DNA from: Bettongia penicillata ogilbyi
Lineage: Eukaryota; Chordata; Mammalia; Diprotodontia; Potoroidae
Direction of reading: 5' to 3'
Assembly (NCBI GenBank): GCA_023548195.1
Contig: JAJHZJ010000335.1
Coordinates: 3,877,967 to 3,941,966 of the forward strand
DNA: 64,000 nucleotides
The notes under the pieces are model-generated. The model was not told the DNA's origin. It saw nothing but the letters and a program-made list of their open reading frames with translations, and did no database searches. Made by a program: the position numbers and the translations under genes. Every line of letters starts with the position of its first letter. Positions within the stretch are counted from its first letter, which is position 1. Positions 1-10,245 of this stretch are shown one piece after another.

Positions 1-718
1 TTCTTTCAAAATTAGAATGGAACAGATGGAGGCTAATGACTTTATGAGAAACGAAGAAATCATAAAACAAAACCAAAAGAATGAAAAAATGGAAGATAAT
101 GTGAAATATCTCATTGGAAAAACAACTGACCTGGAAAATAGATCCAGGAGAGACAATTTAATAAAAAAAAATTGGACTACCTGAAAGCCCGAATGAAAAA
201 GAAAGCCTAGACATCATCTTTCATAAAATTATCAAGGAAGACTGCCCTGATATTCTAGAACCAGAGGGCAAAATAAATATTGAAAGAATACACCGATCAC
301 CACTGGAAAGAGATCCAAAAAGAGAAACTTCTAGGAACATTGTGGCCAAATTCCAGAGTTCCCAGGTATTATTGCAAGCAGCTAGAAAGAAACAATTCAA
401 GTATTGTGGAAATACAGTCAGGATAACACAAGATCTAGCAGCTTCTACATTACAGGATCGAAGGGTGTAGAATATGATATTCCAGAAGCCAAAGGAACTA
501 GGGCTAAAACCAAGAATCGCCTACCCAGGAAAACTGAGTATAATTCTTCAGGGGAAAATATGGTCTTTCAATGAAATAGAGGATTTTCAAGCATTCTTGA
601 TGAAAAGAAAATTTTACCTTCAAACACAAGAATGAAGAGAAGCATGAAAAGGTAAACATCAAAGAGAAGTCATAAGGCACTTACTAAAGCTGAACTGTTT
701 ACATTCCTACATGGAAAG

Positions 719-765
<47 letters not shown>

Positions 766-1580
766 CATTGAATGAATTGAATAGGATGGGATCATATCTT
801 TAAAAATGAAATTAAGCGATGAGAGAGAAATATGTTGGGAGAAGAAAGGGAGAAAAGGAATGGGGTAAATTATCTCTCATAGAAGAGGCAGACAGGAAAC
901 TTTTTAGTGGAGGGAAAAAGAGGGGAGCTGAGAGAAAAACATGAAGTTTACTCTCATCACATTTGACTAAAGGAAGGAATAAAATGCATACTCATTTTGG
1001 TATGTAAACCTATCTTACAATACAGGAAAATGGGGGAGAAGGGGATAAGCAGGGTGGGAGAGGATGATGAAAGGGAGGGCAATGGGAGGAGGGAGCAATT
1101 TGAAATCAACACTCTTGGGGAGGGACAGGATCCAAAGCGAGAACAGAAGTAATGGAGGGCAGGATAGGATAGAGGGAAATATAGTTAGTCTTACACAACA
1201 CAACTATTATGAAGTCATTTGCAAAACTACACAGGTATGGCCTATATTGAATTGCTTGCCTTCCCAAAAGGGAGTGGGTGGGGAGGGAGAGATGAAGAGA
1301 AGTTGGAAGTTAAAGTTTTAGGAACAACTGTTGAGTATTGTTCTTACTACTAGGAAATAAAAAATACAGGTAATGGGGTATAGAAAGTTATCTGGCCTTA
1401 CAGGACAAAAGAGAAGATGGGGACAAGGGAAGGGAGGGATGTTAGAAGAGAAGGCAGATCGGTGAGAGGGGCAATCAGAATGCTTGACGTTTTGGGGAGG
1501 GAGGAGGGGAGAAGTGGGGAGAAAATTTGGAACCCAAAATTTTGTGAAAATGAATGTTAAAAGTTAAATAAAAAAAATTT
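1..1580 (+). mobile_element. HAL1 (half-L1) retroelement, 5' end outside window
   Basis: The element enters the window inside ORF1. The first 170 bases encode the end of the coiled coil and the conserved ORF1p stretch KTTDLENRSRRDNL. The frame is then broken by indels and stops, but ORF1-like sequence continues to about 650. A (CA)n tract follows at 722-764, then a purine-rich 3'UTR and an A-rich tail near 1560-1580. No ORF2 lies between ORF1 and the tail, which is the defining layout of half-L1 elements. The same order is seen in the copy at 50483-53261. It is non-coding now. The family name rests on layout, not on a database match. Confidence 0.75.
722..764. repeat. (CA)n microsatellite inside the HAL1 copy
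   Basis: About 21 CA units sit just after the ORF1 remnant. The HAL1 copy at 50483-53261 has a CA/TACA tract at the matching place (52364-52424), so the tract derives from the element itself and expanded after insertion. Confidence 0.9.
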
Positions 1581-1941
1581 TTAAAAGAATAAAAAGACAA
1601 TTTTTTAGAAGAATTACAATGAATGGGAGAAACGATGAAAAAAACACAACCCAAGAGCAAATAGTCTGCTTCATTCTGCAATCCAATTACATATCTCTTT
1701 CTTTGGATGCAGAAGGCATGTTGCCTCAAGAGTCCATTGGGAATTTTTTAGGTCCTTGCATTGCTGTAGAGGGCTAAGTCTACCACAAAATGTACTTAAT
1801 AAGAATGTATGTATAGAACCCATGTAAGATTACACACCGTCATGGGGGTGGGGGGGAAGGTGGGTAGGAAGGGGAGAAATTTAAGATTTATGAAAGTGAT
1901 TGTAGAAACTGAAAACAAATAAATTAATTTTTAGAAAAAGA
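1581..1941 (+). mobile_element. Retroelement 3'-end fragment, family uncertain
   Basis: The second half (about 1800-1940) has the hallmarks of the L1 3' ends in this window: a G-rich run (GGGGGTGGGGGGGAAGG), then an A-rich end with ATAAATTAAT. The first half is not recognised. The two pieces, together with the HAL1, replace about 450 bases of flank that units 2-4 keep upstream of the matching point (for example 16791-17230). Confidence 0.45.
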
Positions 1942-3571
1942 AAAGAATTTTATAAAATGAATTTTTTTAATTTATTGACTTGACTGGGGAAAATAGTGAA
2001 CCCTATTATATAATATATAACAATACATTGTATATTGTAAACATATCCATAATATATTGGAGATATTGTAAATATTGTTATGTGTGTTTTATTATTCATT
2101 AAATTGTACAAATAATGGAGTTCAACATCTGAAGGGTTGTGGAGCTTTCTTACCAGTGTCTCATAACAGACTCATAGTGAAGAGTTGCATTTGGTTTCAT
2201 GCATATTTAATGGCATAATTTCATAAATAAAAATAAAATACAATGTTTAAAAAAAAGATATGAGGTAATCATTGAACAGCACTTAAAGAGTTAAGAACAT
2301 CTAATCATAAAAAAATTAATGGTCCAAGAATAGTCTAAGTGTAAGACATGACTGTGTAGGTGACTGAAATGTTCAAGATTCCAAAATTCCTGTGCTGTGT
2401 TGACTTCTGCTTTTGGTCACCCTCTCACTCATTGATCCTGGGATGACGGCAAGTTCACCTTGAGGAAGGAAAAATCAGTTCCAGAAATAAAACTCTTGTG
2501 TAACAAAAATGAGTAATCAAGCAAAAGAAATCAACGTACTGATTTTTATTTAGGGGCAAAGATTTACGGATAGTGATAGATATGAAGAAACAAAGAACGT
2601 CAATAAAATATTTTATGCAAAAAAGAAAACAAAAATGAAACAGAAAAATGCAAAAATAAAGCAACTGTTACCATTTTGGTAATTTATATACGTATGTGTG
2701 TTTAATTTTTATTATGAAATTTTTAAATACATACACTAAAGAATAATTCTACATAAGGAAGTCTGTATTTTCTTACACAATCTTCTTTCTTTTTCTTTTA
2801 ATATTGACATGTAGGTTTGCTGATAATTATAAAGTTCACAATAAAAGAAAAGAATTTAAACAAAAAAAATTGATGAAAGAAGTCCAGACATCAGCAAAGT
2901 ACATCTTTTGGGGAGAAGGTGGGGTTTCCTAGTGTCTCTTGAACTACATCCCAGTAGAGTTTCTTTGTTTCCTCTAAATATAAGAATAGCCCAGAATAGA
3001 TCCCTTTCTACAACACTTCATGAAATTCAGACAATGATGGATGAGGGGAGGCTCATACTGCAGGACTATGACGGGAGGAGAAGATCCTGTTTCCTCCAGT
3101 CTTAGCGACTCCTGCATTTATTTGTATACCTTCTATTGACTTCTCTGTAGACATGTATGAACCAAGTGAATTTTGGTCTTTCTGTCCCAGCTTCCAGGAT
3201 GACGACTAGCATAGAGTAGACGTACCACAAATGTTTGTTTGTTGAATAATTGAGAGGGCAAGCCTATATTTAGAGTTGGAAAAGACCATCTTGCCCAACA
3301 TCACTATCTTACAGGTTATAAAAATCAAACCCAGAGAGATTACATGGATGATGCTGGGTCATACAAGTAATGTTAGTTTTTCTCAGGACTAAAAAGAAGA
3401 GGCTTCAACTCAAATCCAAGACTGTTACAACATCCAGTTTCAGACATGCGGCTTATGAAGACACAGAAGAATTCCTTGCATGACTTTACTTCTGCTTCTT
3501 CTGTAGCCATTCCAGAATCAAATTCAAAATAATCTTTATCACAAAGTCACAATTCATTCTTACACACATTT
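1942..3571. other. Unit 1 3' flank of the receptor gene
   Basis: Non-coding AT-rich sequence that aligns by eye with 17220-18908, 34310-35903 and 47330-48934. It is part of the duplicated framework. No gene is seen. An old MIR-like fragment lies at about 3255-3400 (paralogous copies near 18590-18720, 35585-35715 and 48645-48780). Short open frames here are not shared between units. Confidence 0.7.
3117..3122 (-). promoter_or_regulatory. Candidate poly(A) signal for receptor 1
   Basis: AATAAA on the minus strand about 450 nt after the stop codon. The same hexamer is kept in unit 4 at 48513-48518 but is altered in units 2 and 3. This is a weak prediction, since the hexamer is common in AT-rich DNA. 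Confidence 0.2.
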
Positions 3572-4501
3572 TCATTCCCCTCTCAAGTTCACTTTCTTCC
3601 TCCACAGCCTCTTCATGGCATTCTTCACTTCTGCATTTCTCAAGGTATAAATAATAGGGTTCAACATTGGAGTAACTACCGTGTAGAACACAGAGACAAG
3701 TTTGTCTTCAGTGAAGGTGGAAGAGGGCCGCATGTACAGAAAGGTGGCAGGACCAAAGAATAGGAGGACAACAGTGATGTGGGAGGCACAAGTGGAGAGG
3801 GCCTTGCGTCTCCCCTCTGCAGACTGGTTTCTCAAGTGAACCAAGATGACAATATAAGAACAAATCAAGAACAGAAAGGAAATTGCAGCAAATAAACCAC
3901 TATCAGCAAACACAATAATTCCTGCCACAAAAGTATCGGTACAAGCAAGCTTGAACAAGGGATAGAGGTCACAGAAATAATGGTCAATCACATTAGGACC
4001 ACAGAAGGGCAATTGGACAGTGATGAAAATCTGAATCACAGAGTGCAACATGCCCCCTAGCCAGGAGCTAAACACCAGCACATGACACACAGGACGGCTC
4101 ATGATGGTCATGTAGTGCAGGGGTTTGCAGATGGCAACATATCGGTCATAGGCCATCACTGTGAGCAGGAGGATCTCAGCAACTCCAAAGAAGTGGAAGA
4201 AAAAGATCTGAGCAATGCAGCCATTCAAAGAAATTGTTTTATTCTCAGCCAATAAGCCAGAAATGAATTTAGGAACAATAGTAGAGGAGTAACAGATCTC
4301 TACTAAAGAAAGGTGGCTAAGGAAGAAGTACATAGGGGAGCTCAGACTCTTGCTAGTGTTGAGAGTTAAGATGATGAGGCCATTGCCCAACATTGTGGCC
4401 AAGTACACGGGAAGAAACACCACAAAAGAAATCCTCTGTGCTTCTTGATCTTGGAAGAGCCCCACGAATACTAACTGTGTCACATTGTTTGTAATAGCCA
4501 T
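3572..4501 (-). CDS. OR4B1-like: Olfactory receptor, OR4B1-like, copy 1 (intact)
   Basis: A seven-transmembrane odorant GPCR, expected in olfactory sensory neuron cilia and coupled to Golf. The coding exon is uninterrupted and gives 309 residues, a typical OR length and that of human OR4B1. Visible motifs: N-terminal glycosylation site N6-V-T; GN at 39-40 in TM1; PMYFFLS at 56-62; disulfide cysteine C95; MAYDRYVAIC at 116-125 at the TM3 end; ECL2 cysteines C167, C177 and C187; SY at 215-216; KALSTCASH at 233-241; and PMLNPIIYTLRN at 278-289 in TM7. The start is the ATG at 4501, because extending the frame to 4510 uses TTG and the ATG gives the usual MA start. A splice acceptor lies 44 nt upstream. 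OR4B assignment comes from the NVTxLxFxGLFQD start and GLLAENKTIS region. The ligand is unknown. Confidence 0.93.
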   Translation of the reverse strand: MAITNNVTQLVFVGLFQDQEAQRISFVVFLPVYLATMLGNGLIILTLNTSKSLSSPMYFFLSHLSLVEICYSSTIVPKFISGLLAENKTISLNGCIAQIFFFHFFGVAEILLLTVMAYDRYVAICKPLHYMTIMSRPVCHVLVFSSWLGGMLHSVIQIFITVQLPFCGPNVIDHYFCDLYPLFKLACTDTFVAGIIVFADSGLFAAISFLFLICSYIVILVHLRNQSAEGRRKALSTCASHITVVLLFFGPATFLYMRPSSTFTEDKLVSVFYTVVTPMLNPIIYTLRNAEVKNAMKRLWRKKVNLRGE

Positions 4502-4560
4502 GGAATCCAATCATGTCATATCAAGTCTAAGGAAGCTCGGTAGACCTGAAATAAGAAAAA
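4502..4560 (-). other. 5'UTR segment and 3' splice site of receptor 1
   Basis: Reading the minus strand, a pyrimidine-rich run ends in TTATTTCAG, with the exon beginning at 4545, 44 nt before the ATG. OR genes normally splice non-coding 5' exons onto a single coding exon just upstream of the start, so this is the likely acceptor. The same site is kept in all four units (exon starts 4545, 19872, 36888, 49908). Two upstream ATGs lie in the 44 nt; the first reads ATGACATGA, a two-codon frame. Confidence 0.7.
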
Positions 4561-4612
4561 AGAAAATAAGGCCATGTAATTATTAAGATGGCTTCCTGCA
4601 CTAAGAACACAA

Positions 4613-4672
4613 ATGGATGGATGGATGGATGGATGGATGGATGGATGGATGGATGGATGGATGGATGGATGA
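4613..4672. repeat. (ATGG)n microsatellite upstream of receptor 1
   Basis: About 15 near-perfect ATGG units, starting 67 nt upstream of the predicted splice acceptor and therefore inside the presumed intron. Matching tracts of other lengths occur at the same place in units 2, 3 and 4. Confidence 0.95.
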
Positions 4673-5568
4673 GTCAAAAAATACTTATTGAGTACTTACT
4701 ATATGCAAAACTCTGTGGTAAATTCTAGGATTAGAACAGAAGAGCAATATAATCCCTGCTGTCAAGGAAATCACATTCTAATAAGGCAAGATGGTATATA
4801 GCAAGTTTTTTTTAAATACCTGCAAGTTAAGTACTTCAAAATGCTAAGTGAGAATGGTGAATTAAAATTTATAATATTGATCTGACTCCAGAAATTAAAA
4901 AGTTATACTCACTTTAAAAGGTTGAATTTAAATCAAGAAATAATAAAAGAGAGAAACATAACCACTTTGTTATGCTTAAAGAAATCATGGCAAGGATAAA
5001 GTAATAAAAAGACCACTGAGGATGAAAATTCTATCAACAAAAATAATAGTAGTTAATGTTAAAAAAGACTTTATTTAGAATATTGAGGTTTGCAAAACAT
5101 GTTACACACATGTGATCCCCAAAACAAACTTATAAGTTATTACCAGTAATTCATTACTAATTACCACAAGTATTAATATCTCTATTTTATAACTAAATCA
5201 ATCAATAAGAATATAAGTGCCTTCTGTCTGCCAAGAATATTAGGGATATGAATCCAAAAATGAAATCAATGAGTAAACTGAAATTTAGGGAAGTCACACA
5301 GCTAGGAAGTTCTGAAGGCTGACATTGAATTCAAGTATCTCCTGACTTCAAAGTCAATGCTCTTTCCATCACATTGCACTGAATAATTATATGGACACTC
5401 AAGGATATGGTAACTAAAATTAAAAATTACCTGAATTGCAAAAAGATTGAAAGAGAAAACCATCATAAGTGTGACACTTCAATAATCTACTAAAGAAAGA
5501 TACTGTGCCAAACAAAAAGATATATGAGATGTTAGAGACTTGAACAGAATACTAGAAAGATATGGGGG
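4673..5568. repeat. Unit 1 upstream flank with SINE-derived fragments
   Basis: A SINE-like piece at 4675-4795 (TACTTATTGAGTACTTACTA followed by a copy of the 'tcaaggaaatcacattctaa' type end) resembles the marsupial MON1/MAR1 group. A second MIR-related piece lies at about 5065-5390. Both recur in units 2 (20085-20740), 3 (37060-37690) and 4 (50195-50305 and 53395-53720, now split by a HAL1 insertion). No gene is seen. Confidence 0.55.
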
Positions 5569-5569
5569 T

Positions 5570-5774
5570 TTTTTCAGTCATTTCAGTCATATCTGAACCT
5601 TCATGATCCCATTCAGGGCTTCCTCAGCAAAGATATTGGAGTAATTTTTCCATTTCCTTCTCCAGCTCATTTTACACATGGAATTGTCCAGGGTTGCATA
5701 ATGTCTGAGACCAGATTTGGATTCTGGTCTTCCTAAGTCTAGGCGTGGTGCTGTAATAATCACTGCACCATAGA
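5570..5774 (+). mobile_element. Marsupial tRNA-type SINE (WALLSI/MAR-like)
   Basis: Contains the typical CATTTCCTTCTCCAGCTCAT core, followed by the 'gaccagatttggattctggtcttcct' region and a 'ctgcaccat' end. Paralogous copies occur at 20932-21162, 37866-38080 and 53876-54103, so it inserted before the array formed. The exact subfamily is not determined. Confidence 0.7.
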
Positions 5775-5792
5775 AGAATAAGTGATTGCATC

Positions 5793-5985
5793 ATAAGATC
5801 ATAAATCTAGTGCTAGAAGGGACCACAGTGATCATCTAATTCAATTTTCATTTTATTGTTGAGGAAACTGAGACCCAAGGAGAGTACAGTAAGTGACTTA
5901 CCCAATGTCACACAGGAAGTAAGCATCTCAGGCAGAGTTCAAACTCAGCTTCTCTGATTCTAGAAAGACTTCTTTCCTCCATAAT
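5793..5985 (+). mobile_element. MIR-like SINE
   Basis: Carries the mammal-wide MIR core: 'aggaaactgagaccca' then 'gtgacttacccaatgtcaca'. Paralogous copies follow the tRNA-type SINE in units 2 (21175-21370), 3 (38083-38280) and 4 (54121-54325). Confidence 0.7.
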
Positions 5986-6065
5986 GCTGAGTGTCAGGGA
6001 GCTTAGTTTCTATTCAAAAAACACAGGGAACATTTGCCAAAATTAATCATACATAAAGAATTTAC

Positions 6066-6437
6066 AAAAGGAAAGAGAGGAAGGAAGGAAGGAAGGAAGG
6101 AAGGAAGGAAGGAAGGAAGGAAGGAAGGAAGGAAGGAAGGAAGGAAGGAAGGAAGGAAGGAAGGAAGGAAGGAAGGAAGGAAGGAAGGAAAAGGAAAGGA
6201 AAGGAAAGGAAAGGAAAGGAAAGGAAAGGAAAGGAAAGGAAAGGAAAGGAAAGGAAAGGAAAGGAAAGGAAAGGAAAGGAAAGGAAAGGAAAGGAAAAAG
6301 GAAAGGAAAGGAAAGGAAAGGGAAAGGGAAGGGAAGGGAAGGGAAGGGAAGGAAAGGAAAGGGAAGGGAAGGGAAGGGAAGGGAAGGGAAGGGAAGGGAA
6401 GGGAAGGGAAGGGAAGGGAAGGGAAGGAAAGGAACAT
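6066..6437. repeat. Long GGAA / AAAGG / GGGAA microsatellite
   Basis: About 370 bases of pure purine repeat in three phases: tetramer AAGG (about 6078-6189), pentamer AAAGG (about 6190-6320), pentamer GGGAA (about 6320-6435). It is specific to unit 1. Units 2 and 3 have only a short A-rich stretch followed by ordinary sequence at this site (21465, 38376). Both strands are open through it, an artefact of composition. Confidence 0.97.
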
Positions 6438-8879
6438 AATACTAAGTTGTTCTTGAAAGCCTAGTATAAATTCAACTTGACCATAAAGAAAACCTTTTTG
6501 ATATGTTGCTGTCTTTATTTCTTTATATTTTATTATTATTATTATATAGAATTATATGTGGTATAATAATTATTATTATATGAATCTTTTTTATCCCATA
6601 ATTATTTCTCTCTTTCTTTCTCCATGTCTTTCTTTCTCTTTTTTTCTCTCTCTCTCTGAACTAACTTTTTCTGATTTGTGGATCAGAACCACATGGACTT
6701 ACAAGTTAATCTTACAGAACATTTGAAACACAAAAACTCTTCAGACTTAGAGAAGGAAGATACTCGACCTGAAGAAATGACACCATTATATGAATTATAG
6801 ATGTGCTAGCATATGTCTGACACTCAGAAATCTCTGATGAACTATCAGCTTTAATCTGTACTTTTAACATTTTCTCAATCACTTTCTTAAGTGGAAATAT
6901 TCAACAAAACATTAAGTTAAGTTTTATAACATTTTGTCGTGTTCACCAATTTCTGAGGTAGAAATGCTCACACTGAAAATGTAACAATGGGTTCTTCAGA
7001 GAGAGTGAGAGTTGGCCCCAGCACCCAGCTGCAGAACAGTAAGAACCTTTATCTACAAAAGCATTTGATATATTGAATGACAAAAGAAATTAAAATGGAA
7101 TTTAAAAATAATTGAGTTGTTGATGGTAGTAAGACTTTTTTAAGGAATGAGAGACAACAGATGGACATCCAAGAACCTCACCTGCTACACTCAAGATCGT
7201 TTGAAAGAACTAGAGGAAGACCTTTAGTGCTTCTAGTTGATCCTCCACAGGAAAGGGAGGAAGAAGTGGCAGCGAATGGGTAGATGACAAAAATCTGGCA
7301 TTCAATAAAAAAAGATATTTTTACTTCATTACATGCATGCACACATATCTCCATTTGGCCCTATTCTTGGATTCAGATCTATAAATACTGTGACTTAAAT
7401 GGATGAATATAAATATTTATGTGTATTTATGTATGTATGTATATGTGTGTGTGGATGATGTGTATATCTACATCATATATACATATGTAAACAAAATAAA
7501 TACATTAATTTGATACTTCTAGTCTTTGCAAAGATAAAGCTATGGGGTCTTTGGAAGAGTGTAGGTGATTCAATTTAATTAAAATCAAAACAACTTATTA
7601 AGCATCTATCATATGGGGGGACAACATGCCAGGAGTTAAGATTAAATATTTTATTTTGAACCAGTACATATTTCCAAGCAGTTCACATTTTATTAGAGGT
7701 AATGATACCAGTTTCAGGTTATAGTGCTCTGAGTGTCAAAGGACCAAGATCCTCAGTTTCCTTAAACTGGGGGCACAAAGGAGATGATAAGATAGAAGAG
7801 GAAAATGGGGTGACCAGATAAGCTTCTCCTTCCTGCTTTGTTTTCCCTCCCTTCTCAACATTCTGTGCATATTTTCTCCTTCTGGTTCCCCTTTTTTAAA
7901 AGATACAAACAGATAGTTTTCAATTTTCACAACACACCTTACCACCAAAGCCAGACCATGGGAATTAAAAATGATTCGGTGACTAAGGATATCTCTAGGT
8001 TTATAATCTTTACCGACCCTTAAATTTCAAGTCTATGAAGAGACATTACAGGCAGACTTGCAAGAATGAAGCCAGTAGAGCTTTCAAAGTATGTCTAAGA
8101 TGAACATTTGAGATTTCTAACAAAAATCAGGTATGAGAAGGCACTGTGTGACAAATGGATTTCCCACATTCTCCCTCTGGGACAGAAATGAATCAACACT
8201 AGCCAACCTTAGAAAACATAACCAACATAAACTAGACTATTTTCTTATTCTCAGACATCCTAGGTAGTTGATTCTGAAAGTCTTTGGACCTCAGGAACAT
8301 TCAATCCATAAGAGTCAGTAAGTCTTCTTCGGATATAGTGCTGCCTTCAGACAATGTGAAGGTCAAAATGACCTTCCAAAGAAGAGGAGGACCATAGTAG
8401 ACTCAGAGCTCTCTATATAATCAGAAGGGATGGAGGCCTTATTGGCATGCTGTGGGATTCAAAGACTGGAGCACTGTGCTTTGCCTTCCCTCTGATCTTT
8501 GAAAACATCAAGAGAAATCTAACATTTTTAATATATACTATATATGAGGCACACATAATATGTTTCATATTTTATTATGCATATTTTATGTAAAATATTA
8601 GATATATAATATTATTTATAATGTACTTTATGATACATAAAGTAATATCATACATATATTTATTAAACATATATGTGTATTGATTAGCCCACAGTAGGCT
8701 AAAGAAATTAGCCACCATGGAAAGCAAAGGAAGAATCATAAAATAATAGAATTTTGGAATTGGAATTGACAACATTGTTAGAACACAGAAAGATTTGAGA
8801 ATACAGAATATCAAAATTCTGAGCGCCCTTAGAACACTGGAAATAGAACAACAGATTTAAAGGTCAGTCACTCTGTAAA
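6438..8879. other. Unit 1 upstream framework, no gene seen
   Basis: Includes a CT tract at 6606-6657, the counterpart of tracts at 21728-21820, 38653-38711 and 54678-54701. It aligns with units 2 and 4 except that the L1-like segment 22217-22886 of unit 2 is absent at about 7056. TA-rich microsatellite-like sequence lies at 7400-7500 and 8530-8680. Open frames here are short and not conserved. Confidence 0.65.
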
Positions 8880-9010
8880 CACATATTTATTAAACTTATT
8901 ATTAAAATGTGCCAGACACTGTATTAAGTTCTGTAGATGCAAAGAAAGGCCACAAGAGAAAGTATACGCTTGCAAAGGTCTCATCATCTCACAATGGAAA
9001 TGACATGAAA
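8880..9010 (+). mobile_element. SINE fragment (MON1/MAR1-like)
   Basis: Matches the pattern 'acatatttattaaact ... gccagacactgtattaagtt', typical of marsupial MON1/MAR1 SINEs. It is kept in unit 3 (39238-39385) and unit 4 (60450-60580) but removed in unit 2 by a deletion near 26565. Confidence 0.5.
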
Positions 9011-9059
9011 ACAATTACATGTAAATAAGTTATGCGTAAGACAAATCCAAGAAAACTAA

Positions 9060-9990
9060 AAGAAGGAAAATACTAAAAGGAGGACTGGGAAAGATTCTTA
9101 TGAAAGGTGGGGTTTAGTTTGGGATTAAACAGCAACTCAAAGAATGGAAAGGAGGAAAAAGAGAATACCAAAGATGGAGGAAAATCAACGAAAATGTCTA
9201 CAGTTAAGAAATTGTGTGTCTTGTTTGAGGAATAGGAAGGAAACCCATGGCATTGTAGCAGTGGAGATATGGAAGGGAATGAGATATAGGAAGGAATGAA
9301 GTTAATGAGGCCTTTTAAAAACAAGCAGAAGATATTATATTTGACCCCGGAAATAAGAGGGACCTATGGACAAATATTGAGTCAGAAGTGGAGGGTGACA
9401 GTATCATACTTTCACTTTAAGAAAGGATGGACTGGACTGAGCACACTTAAACCAAAAGGTGACACGATAGTCTAAGTATGTTGTAAGGAGGGCACCTGCA
9501 CAAGGGAGGTGACCATGTCAAAGGAGAAAGGGGATATTATAGAGAGAGATGTGATAAAGGTAGAAGCAATAAGACTTAACAAATGATTGAATATGGGTGG
9601 TGAGAGAAAATGGGAAGTTGAGGATGACATCTAGATTCCAAGCCTGAATATGAGAGAAGATGGTGATTCCCTCAAGAGAAATGGGAAATTGAAGAAGAGA
9701 GGAGGGTTTCAGGATAGAAACAGGGTGTTCTGCTGTGGACATGTTCAGTTTCAGTGTCCATTAGACATCCAGTGGGATATATCCAAGAGGAGAATGAAGA
9801 TGCAAAACTTGGTGTCAGAAGGAATACCAGGGCTGGACAGATAGGTGTGGGGATCACATGCCTAAAGATTAAATGAACCCTTGGAGCTGATGACATCATT
9901 AAATGAAGTAGTATAGAAGGAGATGAGAAAGATGCTGGATAAAGCCTTGGTAAAAGACTATGATTAATGGTCATGACATAGATAAAATCG
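9060..9990. repeat. Old interspersed-repeat-like block, unidentified
   Basis: A roughly 900-base block recurring in all units (26570-27500, 39440-40390, 60640-61600). Phrases such as 'ggatgacatctagattcca' and 'gacatccagtgggatat' look like a dispersed mammalian repeat, but I cannot name the family. No conserved reading frame. Confidence 0.4.
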
Positions 9991-10067
9991 CAGTGAAGAA
10001 TGAGGAATCGACATTAAGATATTGAACATAGAATTCAGTGGTGGAGGGAACTTACCAAGCATTCAGT

Positions 10068-10245
10068 GGCAAAGCTGTAAAGAACTTTGAGATCATCCAG
10101 TCCAACTTTTTCATTTGACCAAAGTGAATAAGTGAGACCCCAAAATAAGAGATTTTCTCAAGGCCACCCAATGATTTAGTGTCAACAACCGTAGTAGAAC
10201 CTGTCTCTCCATTCAATCCCCTTTCCACTACACAGTCTTACTTTC
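10068..10245 (+). mobile_element. MIR-like SINE fragment
   Basis: Degenerate MIR/MON-type sequence ('gagatcatccagtccaactt' then 'gattttctcaaggccaccca'). Paralogous at 27585-27765, 40445-40625 and 61680-61855. Confidence 0.55.

Noticed and set aside
4502..4510. N-terminal extension of receptor 1 (and of copies 3 and 4) by three residues
   Set aside because: The first codon of the extension is TTG, not ATG. The ATG at 4501 (and 36845, 49864) gives the usual MA start of OR4B proteins.
5570..5774. Possible tRNA gene from tRNA-like words in the SINEs
   Set aside because: The copies are degenerate SINE bodies. No cloverleaf with an intact anticodon arm could be read.
6003..6456. Two long open frames, 144 codons minus and 140 codons plus
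   Set aside because: They are translations of the GGAA/AAAGG/GGGAA microsatellite and consist of low-complexity repeats.
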